The notes below the pieces were generated by a model. The model did no database searches. It was not told where the DNA came from and was given only the letters and a program-made list of their open reading frames with translations. The translations under genes and the position numbers were made by a program. 64,000 bases of DNA from Georgenia sp. EYE_87. Its GTDB lineage: Bacteria; Actinomycetota; Actinomycetes; Actinomycetales; Actinomycetaceae. Shown piece by piece: positions 48,733-57,890 of the stretch (position 1 is its first letter; every line of letters starts with the position of its first letter). The stretch spans positions 164,379 through 228,378 of the forward strand of contig NZ_JAHXNL010000003.1 in the NCBI RefSeq assembly GCF_023148685.1. Direction: 5' to 3'.

Positions 48733-49800
48733 TCAGTTCGGCGCGACGTCCCCATTGTGCTGGGCGGCGCCGTGGGACGCGCCGGCGGCCGCGGTCGGCC
48801 GTGCGACGGCCTCCGGCCCGGCGATCGCGGGGTTGCGCAGCCCCCGGGCGCGCAGGTGCTCCAGGACGTCGAGGGCCGGGCGGTCCTGGTTGAAGGTGTA
48901 CAGGTGCAGCCCGGGCGCCCCTGCCGCGAGCACGCCGTCGATGAGGGCCAGCGTCGCGTCGATGCCGCGGCGGACGCGCTCCGCGTCGTCCTCGACCGCG
49001 AGCAGGGCGTCGAGCGACGGCGGCACCGGCACCCCGGTGAGCTGGGCGAGGCGGTGCAGCCGCCCCGGGTCGGTCATCGGGATGACCCCGGGCAGGATCG
49101 GGATGTGGATCCCGGCCTCGCGGGCGTCCACCACGAGGGACGCGTAGGCGCCGGCGTCGAAGAACACCTGCGTGATCGCGAAGTCGGCGCCCGCGTCCTG
49201 CTTCTCGTGCAGCGCCGCGAGCTCCGCCTCGCGGGTGTGGCTCGCGCCGGAGGGGTAGGCGGCGACGGCGACCGAGACGACGTCGGCGGGGGTGATCCCG
49301 AGGTCCTGGGCGACGACGGAGGGCGGCTCCGCCGTCGTCTCGCGTCCGCCGTCGGGCCGGGGGGCGCCCAGCCGCTCGTACTCGACCTCGCGGATCAGGC
49401 GGACGAGGTCGCTGGCCCGGCTCAGGCCGCCCGCGCACGGCACCCACTCGGTCTCGCCCGCCGGCGGGTCGCCGCGCAGCGCGAGGAAGTCGCGCACGCC
49501 GGCGTCGAGCAGGTTGCGCACGCGGTCCGCGAGCTCCTCGCGGGTGGCGCCCACGCAGGTCAGGTGCGCGATCGGCGGCACGGCGGTCTCCGCGAGCAGG
49601 CGGTGCACGAGCTCGGCGGAGGCGGTGCGGGAGGAGCCGGAGGCGCCGTAGGTCACCGAGAAGAAGTCGGGCCCGGCGTCGGCCATGCGGAGCACCCGCT
49701 GCCACACCGTCTCGACCAGCTCCGCCCGCCGGGGCGGGTAGAGCTCGAAGGAGACCGTCGGGTGGTCGGTGGGCACGGTCACGAGGCTAGACGTCGACAC
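48733..49800 (-). CDS. metF: Methylenetetrahydrofolate reductase
   Basis: A 355-residue MetF. The (beta/alpha)8 barrel shows VSFELYPPR at the start, FFSVTYGASGSSR, HLTCVG, FLALRGDPP (FAD/folate site) and PILPGVIPMTDP. A C-terminal extension of about 55 residues is Ala-rich and variable. It supplies 5-methyl-THF to MetE. Probable metF-metE operon; I see no clear riboswitch in the 490-bp upstream region. Confidence 0.92.
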   Translation of the reverse strand: MSTSSLVTVPTDHPTVSFELYPPRRAELVETVWQRVLRMADAGPDFFSVTYGASGSSRTASAELVHRLLAETAVPPIAHLTCVGATREELADRVRNLLDAGVRDFLALRGDPPAGETEWVPCAGGLSRASDLVRLIREVEYERLGAPRPDGGRETTAEPPSVVAQDLGITPADVVSVAVAAYPSGASHTREAELAALHEKQDAGADFAITQVFFDAGAYASLVVDAREAGIHIPILPGVIPMTDPGRLHRLAQLTGVPVPPSLDALLAVEDDAERVRRGIDATLALIDGVLAAGAPGLHLYTFNQDRPALDVLEHLRARGLRNPAIAGPEAVARPTAAAGASHGAAQHNGDVAPN

Positions 49801-50062
49801 CGCTGATCACACTCCATCGCACCTGGCGTGAGCACCTTCCTGCGGCGACGGCGGGCGTCCCCGAGGGGGTTGCTGCGGCGTCACGGAGCCAGGACTCTCG
49901 GCCGCTCTGGATGGTCAGCGTCGATCATGGCGGATCGGGCGGGGCGGGCGGGCACCGCGCCGCGGAGGTCCCACGGGCTGAGACCGGCGCCGGCCCGGGA
50001 GCGGCTGTCTGGACGCGGTGGTCGGTCGCCCGGGCGATCAGCCGGACGCGGACGGTGGAGAG

Positions 50063-50158
50063 AGCCGGTCGAGAAAGCGGCCGGTCAAGAGCACGGCCGG
50101 TCAAGAGCACGGCCGGTCAAGAGCACGGCCGGTCAAGAGCACGGCCGGTCGAGAAAGA
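50063..50158. repeat. Six tandem 16-bp repeats
   Basis: GGCCGGTCAAGAGCAC is exact at 50079, 50095, 50111 and 50127; variants with GTCGAGAAAG flank it at 50063 and 50143. The array passes directly into the hairpin at 50155. The period of 16 is not a multiple of three and no reading frame through it looks coding. Confidence 0.85.
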
Positions 50159-50212
50159 GGTCTCGTGCCGAACAAGAAGGTCCAAACCGGCTTGTTCGAC
50201 ACCAGACCTCTT
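50155..50212 (-). terminator. Large imperfect hairpin (22-bp arms) downstream of map
   Basis: Arms 50155-50176 and 50191-50212 pair over 22 positions with two mismatches around a 14-base loop. On the map strand it is followed by TCTTTCTC, so it may terminate map. The right arm carries the complement of GTCTGGTGTCG, the 11-mer seen in both 90-bp repeats at 30.4-30.6 kb. A dispersed palindromic repeat acting as terminator is a good reading. Confidence 0.65.
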
Positions 50213-50290
50213 GCTCGCACGCCGAGGCTCACGTTCGTGTCGGGGCGAGGCGGCGGCGAGATGTGCGGCGTTCTCCGGTCCGCGGGCGGC

Positions 50291-51061
50291 TCACCCGTTG
50301 CGGGCGGTGAGCACCACGGGACCGTCCTCCGTCACGGCGACCGTGTGCTCGGAGTGTGCGCCGCGCGAGCCGTCCTTGCTACGAAGCGTCCAGCCGTCGT
50401 CGTCGGTGTAGAGCTCGTCCGTGCCGGACATGAACCACGGCTCGATCGCGATGACCAGTCCCGGACGCAGCGGCAGCCCCCGGTGCGGACGGCCGTCGTT
50501 GGGCACGTGCGGGTCGCCGTGCATCGTGCGGCCGACGCCGTGCCCGCCGAACTGGGTGTTGACCCGGTAGCCGTAGGAGGCGGCCACCCCGCCGATGCGG
50601 GCGGAGATGTCGCCGATCCTGTTGCCCACGACGGCGGTCTCGATCGCCGCGTCGAGGGCGGCCTCCGTGGCCTCGATGACCTTCAGGTCCTCCGGCCGCG
50701 GGCGGCCGACCACCACGCTGAGCGCGGAGTCCGCGACCCAGCCGTCGATGCTGGCCGCGAAGTCGACCGAGAGGAGGTCACCGTCCCGCAGCGCGTAGTC
50801 GTGGGGCAGCCCGTGGAGCACCGCGTCGTTGACCGAGGTGCACAGCACGTGGCCGAACGGGGAGGCGCCGAAGGAGGGGTGGTAGTCGATGTAGCAGGAC
50901 TCGGCGCCACGCTCGCGGATCATGTCGTGAGCCAGGGCGTCGAGCTCGAGGAGGTTGACGCCGACGGTGGCCTTCTCCTTCAGGGCGGTCAGCACGTCGG
51001 CGACGAAGGAGCCGGCCGGGCGCATGGCCTCGATCTCGGCGGGGGTCTTGAGGTCGATCAC
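50291..51061 (-). CDS. map: Methionine aminopeptidase type I
   Basis: A 256-residue MAP without an N-terminal zinc or SH3 extension. All metal ligands are in context: LHGLPHDYAL (substrate His), SVDFAASIDGWVADS (two Asp), GGHGVGRTMHGDPHV (His), AIEPWF (Glu) and HTVAVTEDG (Glu region). It removes the initiator Met from new proteins. GTG 51061 is the start, with TTGGGG upstream; the longer frame is not supported. Confidence 0.92.
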   Translation of the reverse strand: MIDLKTPAEIEAMRPAGSFVADVLTALKEKATVGVNLLELDALAHDMIRERGAESCYIDYHPSFGASPFGHVLCTSVNDAVLHGLPHDYALRDGDLLSVDFAASIDGWVADSALSVVVGRPRPEDLKVIEATEAALDAAIETAVVGNRIGDISARIGGVAASYGYRVNTQFGGHGVGRTMHGDPHVPNDGRPHRGLPLRPGLVIAIEPWFMSGTDELYTDDDGWTLRSKDGSRGAHSEHTVAVTEDGPVVLTARNG

Positions 51062-51253
51062 GGCCCCAAGGCTAGGCCAGCGTCGCCCGTCCGAACTTGT
51101 GGGTCCGCGGCACACAGGAGCGCAGGGAGAATGTGGAGCGCGTGACGTGGCCCTGCGGGGAATGTCTTTCTAGCGTGTTTACATGGTTGAGCAGAAATGC
51201 GGCGGCGGACGGACGCACCGGCGAGCGCTCTCACGTCGGGCCTGACCGTGTCG

Positions 51254-52435
51254 ATGCTGTCGGGCGTGCGGGTCCTGGAATTCACTCACTACATCGCCGG
51301 ACCCTACTGCGGGCAGACACTGGCCGATCTCGGTGCGGAGGTCATCAAGGTCGAACCGCCTGCGGGCGAGGCGTCACGCTCGGCCGAACCGATGCATCGG
51401 GGCCGCAGCCTCTACTACGCCGCGATGAACCGCAACAAGCAGGCGGTGACCCTGAACCTCAAGCACGACGACTCCCGTGCCGTCGTGCGGGATCTCGTGG
51501 AGCGCTCCGACGTGGTGCTCACCAACTACGCGTACGGGGTCCCGGAGCGTCTCGGCCTGGACTACGAGACGCTGCGGGGCTACCGGGAGGACATCGTCGT
51601 CGCGCACATCACGGGGTTCGGGAGCACCGGCCCGCTGCGGGAGAAGGTCTCCTTCGACGGAATCGTGCAGTCCATGTCCGGCCTGGTGGACCTCACCGGA
51701 TTTCCCGACGGCCCGCCGGTCAAGGCAGGCCTCTTCGTCTCCGACCACGTCGCCGCCCTCCACGCGACCATCGGGATCCTGGCCGCGCTCTACCGGCGAC
51801 AGGTGACCGGGAGGGGCGAGTTCGTCGACGTGTCCCTGCTCGACTCGACGTTGTCGATGTTCGCCTACAACCCTTCCTACGTCTCGGCGATGGGCTCGGT
51901 GCCGTCACGCGGAGGGAATCGCAGCGCAAACGCCTTCGCGTCGGTCTTCCCCACGAAGGACGGCGGGTACGTCTACCTGGCCCCGATGTCGCCGGCGATG
52001 TGGGCGGGACTGATGCAGCTGATCGGCCGGAGCGAGTACGGCGAGCCGCATCACGAGTACGCCGACCCGGCGGCCCGGCTCCGTGACTACGACCAGCTCG
52101 AGGCCGCCATCAGCGAGTGGACCCGGCAGCACAGCAGTGCGGAGGTCCTGTCGCTGCTCGAGGAGCGGCGGATCGCCTGCGGACCGGTCCGGACGGTGGA
52201 CGAGCTGTTCGACGACCCCCAGGTCCGCGAGCGCCAGATGCTCGCTGAGGTGGACTACGACGGGGTGACGGCGACCGTACCGGGCAGGGTCGTGAAGTTC
52301 ACGAGCCAACGGCAGGTCGCGGCCCCTGCCCGGGACGTGGCGAAGACGGTGGGGGCGGACAACGAGGCGGTCTACAGCGCACTCGGCCTGCGCGACGCCG
52401 ATCTCGCAGCCCTCCGGGACCGGCGCGTGATCTAA
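51254..52435 (+). CDS. CaiB/BaiF-type class III CoA-transferase
   Basis: A 393-residue family III CoA-transferase. It begins MLSGVRVLEFTHYIAGPYCGQTLADLGAEVIKVEPP, the family's hallmark, and the presumed catalytic Asp is D135 in SFDGIVQSMSGLVDLTG. Starts GTG 51248 and ATG 51197 are alternatives. It would activate a carboxylic acid as CoA ester. It opens the catabolic cluster and is followed by a regulator, alcohol dehydrogenase and aldehyde dehydrogenase that could generate its acid substrate. Confidence 0.9.
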   Translation: MLSGVRVLEFTHYIAGPYCGQTLADLGAEVIKVEPPAGEASRSAEPMHRGRSLYYAAMNRNKQAVTLNLKHDDSRAVVRDLVERSDVVLTNYAYGVPERLGLDYETLRGYREDIVVAHITGFGSTGPLREKVSFDGIVQSMSGLVDLTGFPDGPPVKAGLFVSDHVAALHATIGILAALYRRQVTGRGEFVDVSLLDSTLSMFAYNPSYVSAMGSVPSRGGNRSANAFASVFPTKDGGYVYLAPMSPAMWAGLMQLIGRSEYGEPHHEYADPAARLRDYDQLEAAISEWTRQHSSAEVLSLLEERRIACGPVRTVDELFDDPQVRERQMLAEVDYDGVTATVPGRVVKFTSQRQVAAPARDVAKTVGADNEAVYSALGLRDADLAALRDRRVI

Positions 52436-52537
52436 GAATGAATTCGTGCTTATGTTCCGCGCACACTCAACCTGCCCGGGGAATGGTGTTAACCGGGGAC
52501 ATGGTCAGCCATTTACCTGTGTCCTACGTTTGAGCCC

Positions 52538-54469
52538 ATGGACAGGCTCGTTGCCCTGAGGCCAAAGGCGGACGCGGGGGCGGAAGACTTCATGGCCGAG
52601 TTTCTCGACCTGCTGACGCGAGAGGCTCGCGCCGTCGAGTTCGAGGGGCCGGTGATCTCCGCCAGGGCCGCCGGGCTGCCGCCCGAGGTGCTGGTCAAGA
52701 TCGAGAGGGCGAAGAACCAGGCGCTGCGGGTGCGCGCCAGCCAGCGCCACCGGCGGCGCCGGGAGCGCGAGCTCTCTGCGCTGTTCGAGACCGTGCACGA
52801 CCTGGCGGCGCTCAAGGACGTGGACGACGTGCTGGAGGCCATCGTCGCCCGGGTCCGCCAGCTGCTCGGCTCCGACGCCGCCTACCTGACCCTGCGTGAC
52901 GCCGAGCACGACGTCGCCTACGAACGGGTGACCGACGGCATCCTGACGCCGGAGTTCCGGGCCATGCGGCTGCCGTCGGGCGAAGGCCTGGGGGGCGCCG
53001 TGGCGAGCAGCGGCTCGCCGCTGTGGACCGACGACTACTTCGCCGACCAGCGCTTCACGCACCCCGAGTCGGTGGACGCCGCCGTCCGCTCCGAGGGGCT
53101 GACCGCCATCCTCGGGGTGCCGATGCTCCTGGGCAGGCAGGTCATCGGCGTGCTCTACGCGGCCAACCGGTCGCCGCGTGCGTTCTCCCGCGACGACGTC
53201 AACCTGCTCGTCTCCCTCGCCGCGCACGCGTCGGTGGCGATCGACAACGCCCGGCTGCTCACCGAGACCCGCTCGGCCCTGGCCGACCTCAAGACGACCA
53301 GCACCCTGCTCGAGCACCACATCGGCGGCATCGAGAAGGCGTCGGACGCGCACGACCGGCTGGCCGACCTGGTGCTGCGCGGCGGCAGCGTGCACGACGT
53401 CGTCCACGAGATCCGGGAGGTGCTCGGCGGCCGGGTCCACGTGCTGGAGCCCGACGGGACCGAGCTCGCCGGAAGCCCCCGGTCGGCCCCGCTGACGCCC
53501 GAGCAGATCGACGAGGCGACCCGCTCGATCACCGAGAACCAGACCCTGGTGGACGCGGGCTGGTGCGCGACCCCGGTCCGTATCGGCACCGAGCCGAGTG
53601 CGGCGCTCGTGCTCGACCGCGAGAGCCCCGTGGACCACGTGACGCGCCGGATCCTCGAGCGCGCCGCGACGGTGACCGCGCTCCTGCTCCTGATCCGCCG
53701 CTCGGTCGCGGACACCGAGAGTCGGCTGAGAGGCGACCTGCTGGCCGAGCTCGTCATGAGCGACGGCACCGTCGACGAGGCACGGCACGACCGCGCGCGG
53801 CGGCTGGGCGTCGACCTGGATGCCGCGCACGTCGTCGTCGTGGCAGACCTGCAGGGTCAGCGCTCGCAGCTCCACCAGGCCGCCGAGCGCCTGGTGGCCG
53901 CCGAGCACGGACTGTCGACCGTGCTCGGGCGCCGCCTCGTGGTCCTGCTCCCCGGCACCGACCCGCGCGCGGCCGGGAAGCTCGTGGCGCGGGCCCTCGC
54001 CCCCGTCGCCAAGGACGTGACCGTCGGCGTCGCCGGACCGGTGAGCGGCACCGAGGAGCTGGTGCGAGGCCACGGCGAGGCCTCGCGCTGCGTCGAGGTG
54101 CTGCTGGCCCTCGGCCGGGGCGGTGACGTCTCCACCGTCGCCGACCTCGGGTTCGCCGGGCTGCTGCTCGGTGGGGCCATGAAGGTGGACGAGTTCGTCG
54201 GCGAGCAGCTCGGCCCGGTACTGGAGTACGACAGGAAACGGGGGACCAAGCTCGTCCGCACCCTGCAGACCTACTTCGCCCGCGGGCAGCACGTCGCCCA
54301 GGCCGCCGCGGACCTGCACGTCCACCCCAACACCGTCGGCCAACGGCTCGAACGGATCACCCGGCTCCTCGGACCGTCCTGGAACGAGCCCGAGCGTCAG
54401 CTGGAGATCCGCCTGGCGCTGGCGCTGGCACCCCTGCTGGATCGGTCCCGATCGGCAGACGGACGATGA
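52538..54469 (+). CDS. GAF-domain PucR/CdaR-family transcriptional regulator
   Basis: A 643-residue regulator. Residues ~75-250 form a GAF domain (LEAIVARVRQLLGSDAAYLTLRD, with GEGLGGAVASSG); a helical middle region follows; the C-terminal HTH_30 (about 575-635) reads TLQTYFARGQHVAQAAADLHVHPNTVGQRLERITRLLG, the PucR signature. It probably activates the catabolic genes on sensing substrate. Its stop overlaps the alcohol dehydrogenase start (ATGA). Confidence 0.88.
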   Translation: MDRLVALRPKADAGAEDFMAEFLDLLTREARAVEFEGPVISARAAGLPPEVLVKIERAKNQALRVRASQRHRRRRERELSALFETVHDLAALKDVDDVLEAIVARVRQLLGSDAAYLTLRDAEHDVAYERVTDGILTPEFRAMRLPSGEGLGGAVASSGSPLWTDDYFADQRFTHPESVDAAVRSEGLTAILGVPMLLGRQVIGVLYAANRSPRAFSRDDVNLLVSLAAHASVAIDNARLLTETRSALADLKTTSTLLEHHIGGIEKASDAHDRLADLVLRGGSVHDVVHEIREVLGGRVHVLEPDGTELAGSPRSAPLTPEQIDEATRSITENQTLVDAGWCATPVRIGTEPSAALVLDRESPVDHVTRRILERAATVTALLLLIRRSVADTESRLRGDLLAELVMSDGTVDEARHDRARRLGVDLDAAHVVVVADLQGQRSQLHQAAERLVAAEHGLSTVLGRRLVVLLPGTDPRAAGKLVARALAPVAKDVTVGVAGPVSGTEELVRGHGEASRCVEVLLALGRGGDVSTVADLGFAGLLLGGAMKVDEFVGEQLGPVLEYDRKRGTKLVRTLQTYFARGQHVAQAAADLHVHPNTVGQRLERITRLLGPSWNEPERQLEIRLALALAPLLDRSRSADGR

Positions 54470-55611
54470 CCGAGGAGCAGCAGATGGACATCTTCGCCCT
54501 GCCCGCCGAGGGCGCCGACGTGGTCACGCTGACCTGGCCGACCCCGCAGCCTCGCGGCCACGAGGTGCTCCTGGAGGTCAGGCAGACCGGCGTCTGCCAC
54601 ACCGACATGCACCTGCGGGAGGGCGGCTACGACCTGGGCAGCCGGGGCTTCCTGCGCATGTCGACCCGCGGGGTCACCTTCCCGCTCGTGGCCGGGCACG
54701 AGATCCTCGGCGAGGTCGTCGCCGTCGGCCCGGACGTCGCGACCGTGCGCCGGGGCGACGTGCGGCTCGTCTACCCGTGGCTGGGGTGCGGCGAGTGCGG
54801 GCACTGCCGGGTCGGCCGGGAGAACTACTGCGCCGACGGGCAGATGCTGGGGATCCAGCGGTTCGGCGGCTTCGCGCGGCAGGTCCACGTGCCGCACGAG
54901 CGCTACCTGCTGGACACCACCGGCCTCGACGAGCCCTGGGCGGCCACCCTGGCGTGCTCGGGACTGACCTCCTACTCCGCCGTCAGCAAGGTGATGCCCC
55001 TGGACCCGGAGGACTGGGTCGCCGTCATCGGCACGGGTGGCGTCGGTCTAATGGCCGTCGCTGTGCTCAGGGCGCTGGACCACCGCGCGATCGCGGTGAT
55101 CGACGTCAACGACGACCGGCTCGCGCTGGCCATGGGCATGGGCGCCCGGATCGCGATCAACTCCTCCGCCGGCCTCGGGTCCGCAGACGTGGTGACCCGG
55201 CTCGGCGGCCCGTTGATCGCCGCGGTCGACTTCGTCAACAGCGGCCAGACCGCCGACCTGGCGTTCGGTGCGCTGGCCAAGGGCGGGACGCTGGTCAGCG
55301 TCGGGCTCTTCGGCGGGGAGGTCACGATCCCGACCGCCCTGGTGGCCATCAAGTGCCTGACCATCCGGGGAAGTTTCGTCGGCACGCTCGCCGAGCTGGA
55401 GGAGCTGATCGCGCTCGCCCGACGGGGCGGCCTGCCGCAGACCCCGGTGATCGGCGGCGAGCTCGGGGCCGATGCCCTCAACGCCGCCCTGGACGCCCTG
55501 GCCGCCGGCACCGTCCGGGGACGGATCGTCCTGTCCCAGCCTGGCGCGCCCACGCCGGCGTCCGTCGGCCGCCACGCCCGGGACCAGAGCCCGACGACCG
55601 GAGAGGTGTGA
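54466..55611 (+). CDS. Zinc-dependent alcohol dehydrogenase
   Basis: A 381-residue medium-chain dehydrogenase. Catalytic zinc ligands are in TGVCHTDMH and AGHEILGEV; the structural zinc site is CGECGHCRVGRENYC (four Cys). The Rossmann motif is VIGTGGVGLMAVAVL. It oxidises an alcohol to an aldehyde with NAD(P). Translationally coupled to the PucR regulator and followed after one base by the aldehyde dehydrogenase. Confidence 0.92.
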   Translation: MTEEQQMDIFALPAEGADVVTLTWPTPQPRGHEVLLEVRQTGVCHTDMHLREGGYDLGSRGFLRMSTRGVTFPLVAGHEILGEVVAVGPDVATVRRGDVRLVYPWLGCGECGHCRVGRENYCADGQMLGIQRFGGFARQVHVPHERYLLDTTGLDEPWAATLACSGLTSYSAVSKVMPLDPEDWVAVIGTGGVGLMAVAVLRALDHRAIAVIDVNDDRLALAMGMGARIAINSSAGLGSADVVTRLGGPLIAAVDFVNSGQTADLAFGALAKGGTLVSVGLFGGEVTIPTALVAIKCLTIRGSFVGTLAELEELIALARRGGLPQTPVIGGELGADALNAALDALAAGTVRGRIVLSQPGAPTPASVGRHARDQSPTTGEV

Positions 55612-55612
55612 C

Positions 55613-57079
55613 ATGACGCTCGACCGCGAGTTCACGATGACGATCTGTGGCGAGCCCGCCCGGGGAGACCTGGAGCCCCTCCTGGTGGTCGACCCGGCGA
55701 CCGAGCAGGTGATCGCATCGGCTCCCCGGGCCGGCCGCGGCCAGCTCGACCTGGCCGTGCAGGGCGCCCGTGACGCCCAGCCGGCGTGGGCCGCGACACC
55801 GGTGGCGGAACGCAAGAACGTCGTCCGGCAGCTGGCCGGCCGGATCACCGAGCACGCGGACGAGCTGGCGACGCTGCTCACCCAGGAGCAGGGCAAGCCG
55901 CGCACCAACGCCCGGACCGAGGTCGTGCGCGCCGCCCAGTGGATCCGGTCGCTCGCGGATCTCGAGATCGACGACGTCGTGGTGGTCGACGACGCCGACA
56001 GGGTGGTCACCGTCCGGCGCGTCCCGCTGGGCGTGGTAGGGGCCATCGTGCCGTGGAACTTCCCGGTGAGCCTGGCGCTGTGGAAGGTGGGTCCCGCGCT
56101 GCTGACGGGCAACACGATCGTCCTCAAGCCCTCGCCCAACACCCCGCTGACCGGGTTGGTGCTCGGCGAGCTGGCTCGGGACGTCGTGCCTGCCGGCGCG
56201 CTGAGCGTGGTCACGGGCGGGGACGAGCTCGGCCCGTGGATGACCGCCCATCCCGGGATCGACAAGATCGCCTTCACCGGCTCCACCGAGACCGGCAAGC
56301 GGGTGATGGCCTCGGCCGCGCAGCACCTAGCCCGGGTGACCCTGGAGCTGGGCGGGAACGATCCCGCCATCGTCATGCCCGACGTGGACGTGGCCGCGAC
56401 GGCGGAGAAGCTGTTCTGGGCCTGTTTCAACAACTCCTCCCAGTACTGCCTCGCCACGAAACGGCTGTACGTCCACGACGAGATCTTCGAGGAGTTCGCG
56501 CACCACCTCGCCAGGGTCGCCGCGGACGTGAGGATCGGCAACGGCATGGACGAGGGGGTCCAGCTCGGCCCGCTGCAGAACCGCCGGCAGTACGAGGTGG
56601 TGCAGGACTTCATCGCCGAGTCCCGGGAGCGTGGCGACGAGTTCCTCGTCGAGGTCCCCGTCGACCACGACGCCGGCTACTTCGTCGGCCCGGTCGTCGT
56701 GGGGCGGCCGCCCGAGGACTCCCGGCTGGTCACCGAGGAGCCGTTCGGCCCTATCGTGCCCATGCTGTCCTTCACCGACGTCGATGACGTGGTGGCCCGC
56801 GCCAACGACAGCCGCTACGGCCTCGGCGCGTCGGTGTGGAGCGCGGACTACGCCCGTGCGGAGGAGATCGCCCGGCGCCTCGGCTCCGGGGTGGTCTGGG
56901 TCAACGAGGTGCAGGTGCTGTCTCCGTTCTTCCCGATGGGCGGCCACCGTCAGTCGGGGATCGGCCGGGAGAACGGGGTCGAGGGGCTGCTGGAGTACAC
57001 CAACACGCAGTCCCTCTCGGTCCGCAAGGGACCGGCCTCGGCGCCGCGGCAGGCGGCGGCGCGCGCCGCGCTCAGGTGA
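55613..57079 (+). CDS. Aldehyde dehydrogenase
   Basis: A 488-residue ALDH. The cofactor loop is GAIVPWNFPVSLALWKVGPALLTGN; catalytic Glu in LELGGNDPAIV (about 250) and catalytic Cys in SSQYCLATKR (about 283). GGAGAGG precedes ATG 55613. It oxidises the aldehyde made by the preceding enzyme to an acid, which the CoA-transferase can activate. Confidence 0.92.
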   Translation: MTLDREFTMTICGEPARGDLEPLLVVDPATEQVIASAPRAGRGQLDLAVQGARDAQPAWAATPVAERKNVVRQLAGRITEHADELATLLTQEQGKPRTNARTEVVRAAQWIRSLADLEIDDVVVVDDADRVVTVRRVPLGVVGAIVPWNFPVSLALWKVGPALLTGNTIVLKPSPNTPLTGLVLGELARDVVPAGALSVVTGGDELGPWMTAHPGIDKIAFTGSTETGKRVMASAAQHLARVTLELGGNDPAIVMPDVDVAATAEKLFWACFNNSSQYCLATKRLYVHDEIFEEFAHHLARVAADVRIGNGMDEGVQLGPLQNRRQYEVVQDFIAESRERGDEFLVEVPVDHDAGYFVGPVVVGRPPEDSRLVTEEPFGPIVPMLSFTDVDDVVARANDSRYGLGASVWSADYARAEEIARRLGSGVVWVNEVQVLSPFFPMGGHRQSGIGRENGVEGLLEYTNTQSLSVRKGPASAPRQAAARAALR

Positions 57080-57089
57080 GGCGCCCGGC

Positions 57090-57890
57090 TCACCGCCGCC
57101 TGACCGTGGTGTCGAGCCGCCAGCGGCCGTCGAAGACCGGCTCGACCCTGTCGACGTAGGCCTGCCTGGCGGCCATCGCGTCCGTGGCGAGGTTGACGGC
57201 GGCGGCCCGGCCCTCGTTGTCCAGCGCCGCCTGCAGGCTCTGCGTGGCGGCCTGGTTGAGCATCGCCTTGGTCTGCGCGAGAGCGACCGGTGGCCCGGCC
57301 ACGAGCTGGCTGGCCAGGTCGTCGACGAACCGGTCGATCTCCTCCGCCGGCCGGACCCAGGTGACCAGTCCGATCCGGAGGGCCTCGTCCGCGTCGATGA
57401 TCTCGGCCAGCAGGGCCAGGCGTTTGGCCTGCAGCAGCCCCATTGTGCGCGGCAGCAGCCAGGTGCCCCCGAAGTCCGGGGACAGGCCGCGCCGGGCAAA
57501 GATCTGCGAGAACCTTGCGTCCGGGGTGCAGACGACGAAGTCCGCGGCGATGGCGAGGTTGCAGCCGGCTCCGACCGCCACGCCGGACACCTGGGCGATC
57601 ACGGGCTTGGGCAGGTCGATGAGGAGCGCCGCCGTGGCGGCGAGCCACCGCATGCGGTCCACCGGGTGGCCCGCGCGCCGCGGGCTTCCGACGTCCGCAC
57701 CGGAGCAGAAGTCACCGCCGGCGCCGGTCAGCACGACGGCGCGGACGCGCGCGTCCTCGCCGGCGTCCGCCAGCTGGTCGTGCAGGAGCTGGATCGTCGC
57801 GTCGTCCAGCGCGTTCTTGCGGTGCGGTCGGTTGATCGTCAGCGTCAGCACGGCGTCCGTGCGGGTGACGAGCAGGGTCTCCTCAGGCAC
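57090..57890 (-). CDS. Enoyl-CoA hydratase/isomerase (PaaG-like active site)
   Basis: A 266-residue crotonase-fold enzyme. Oxyanion-hole peptides are GGDFCSGADV and GVAVGAGCNLAIAAD. Where hydratases have Glu-Glu, it has GLSPDFGGTWLLPR with an Asp, the arrangement of PaaG-type delta-isomerases, so isomerase activity is more likely than hydration. It is the last gene of the leftward operon and overlaps the MaoC gene by eight bases. Confidence 0.88.
   Translation of the reverse strand: MPEETLLVTRTDAVLTLTINRPHRKNALDDATIQLLHDQLADAGEDARVRAVVLTGAGGDFCSGADVGSPRRAGHPVDRMRWLAATAALLIDLPKPVIAQVSGVAVGAGCNLAIAADFVVCTPDARFSQIFARRGLSPDFGGTWLLPRTMGLLQAKRLALLAEIIDADEALRIGLVTWVRPAEEIDRFVDDLASQLVAGPPVALAQTKAMLNQAATQSLQAALDNEGRAAAVNLATDAMAARQAYVDRVEPVFDGRWRLDTTVRRR

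Larger units (their letters stand above)
49801..50290. other. 490-bp intergenic region with tandem repeats and a large hairpin
   Basis: No gene is supported. It contains the metF promoter side (49801-50060, no clear boxes seen), the 16-bp x 6 array (50063-50158) and the 22-bp-arm hairpin (50155-50212) that lies downstream of map. Confidence 0.6.

Noticed and set aside
46174-49806. A 1210-codon plus-strand frame opposite metE and metF
   Set aside because: Composition is the mirror of the two real genes; no recognisable domain, and metE/metF motifs are complete on the other strand.
49801-50062. SAM or SAH riboswitch before metF-metE
   Set aside because: The region is on the correct side, but I could not find the conserved core pairing of SAM-I, SAM-II, SAM-IV or SAH motifs by eye. 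A covariance-model search would be decisive.
50063-50158. CRISPR array
   Set aside because: Units of 16 bp are directly adjacent without spacers, and no cas genes are nearby. The same reasoning excludes the 25.7-kb and 34.5-kb arrays.
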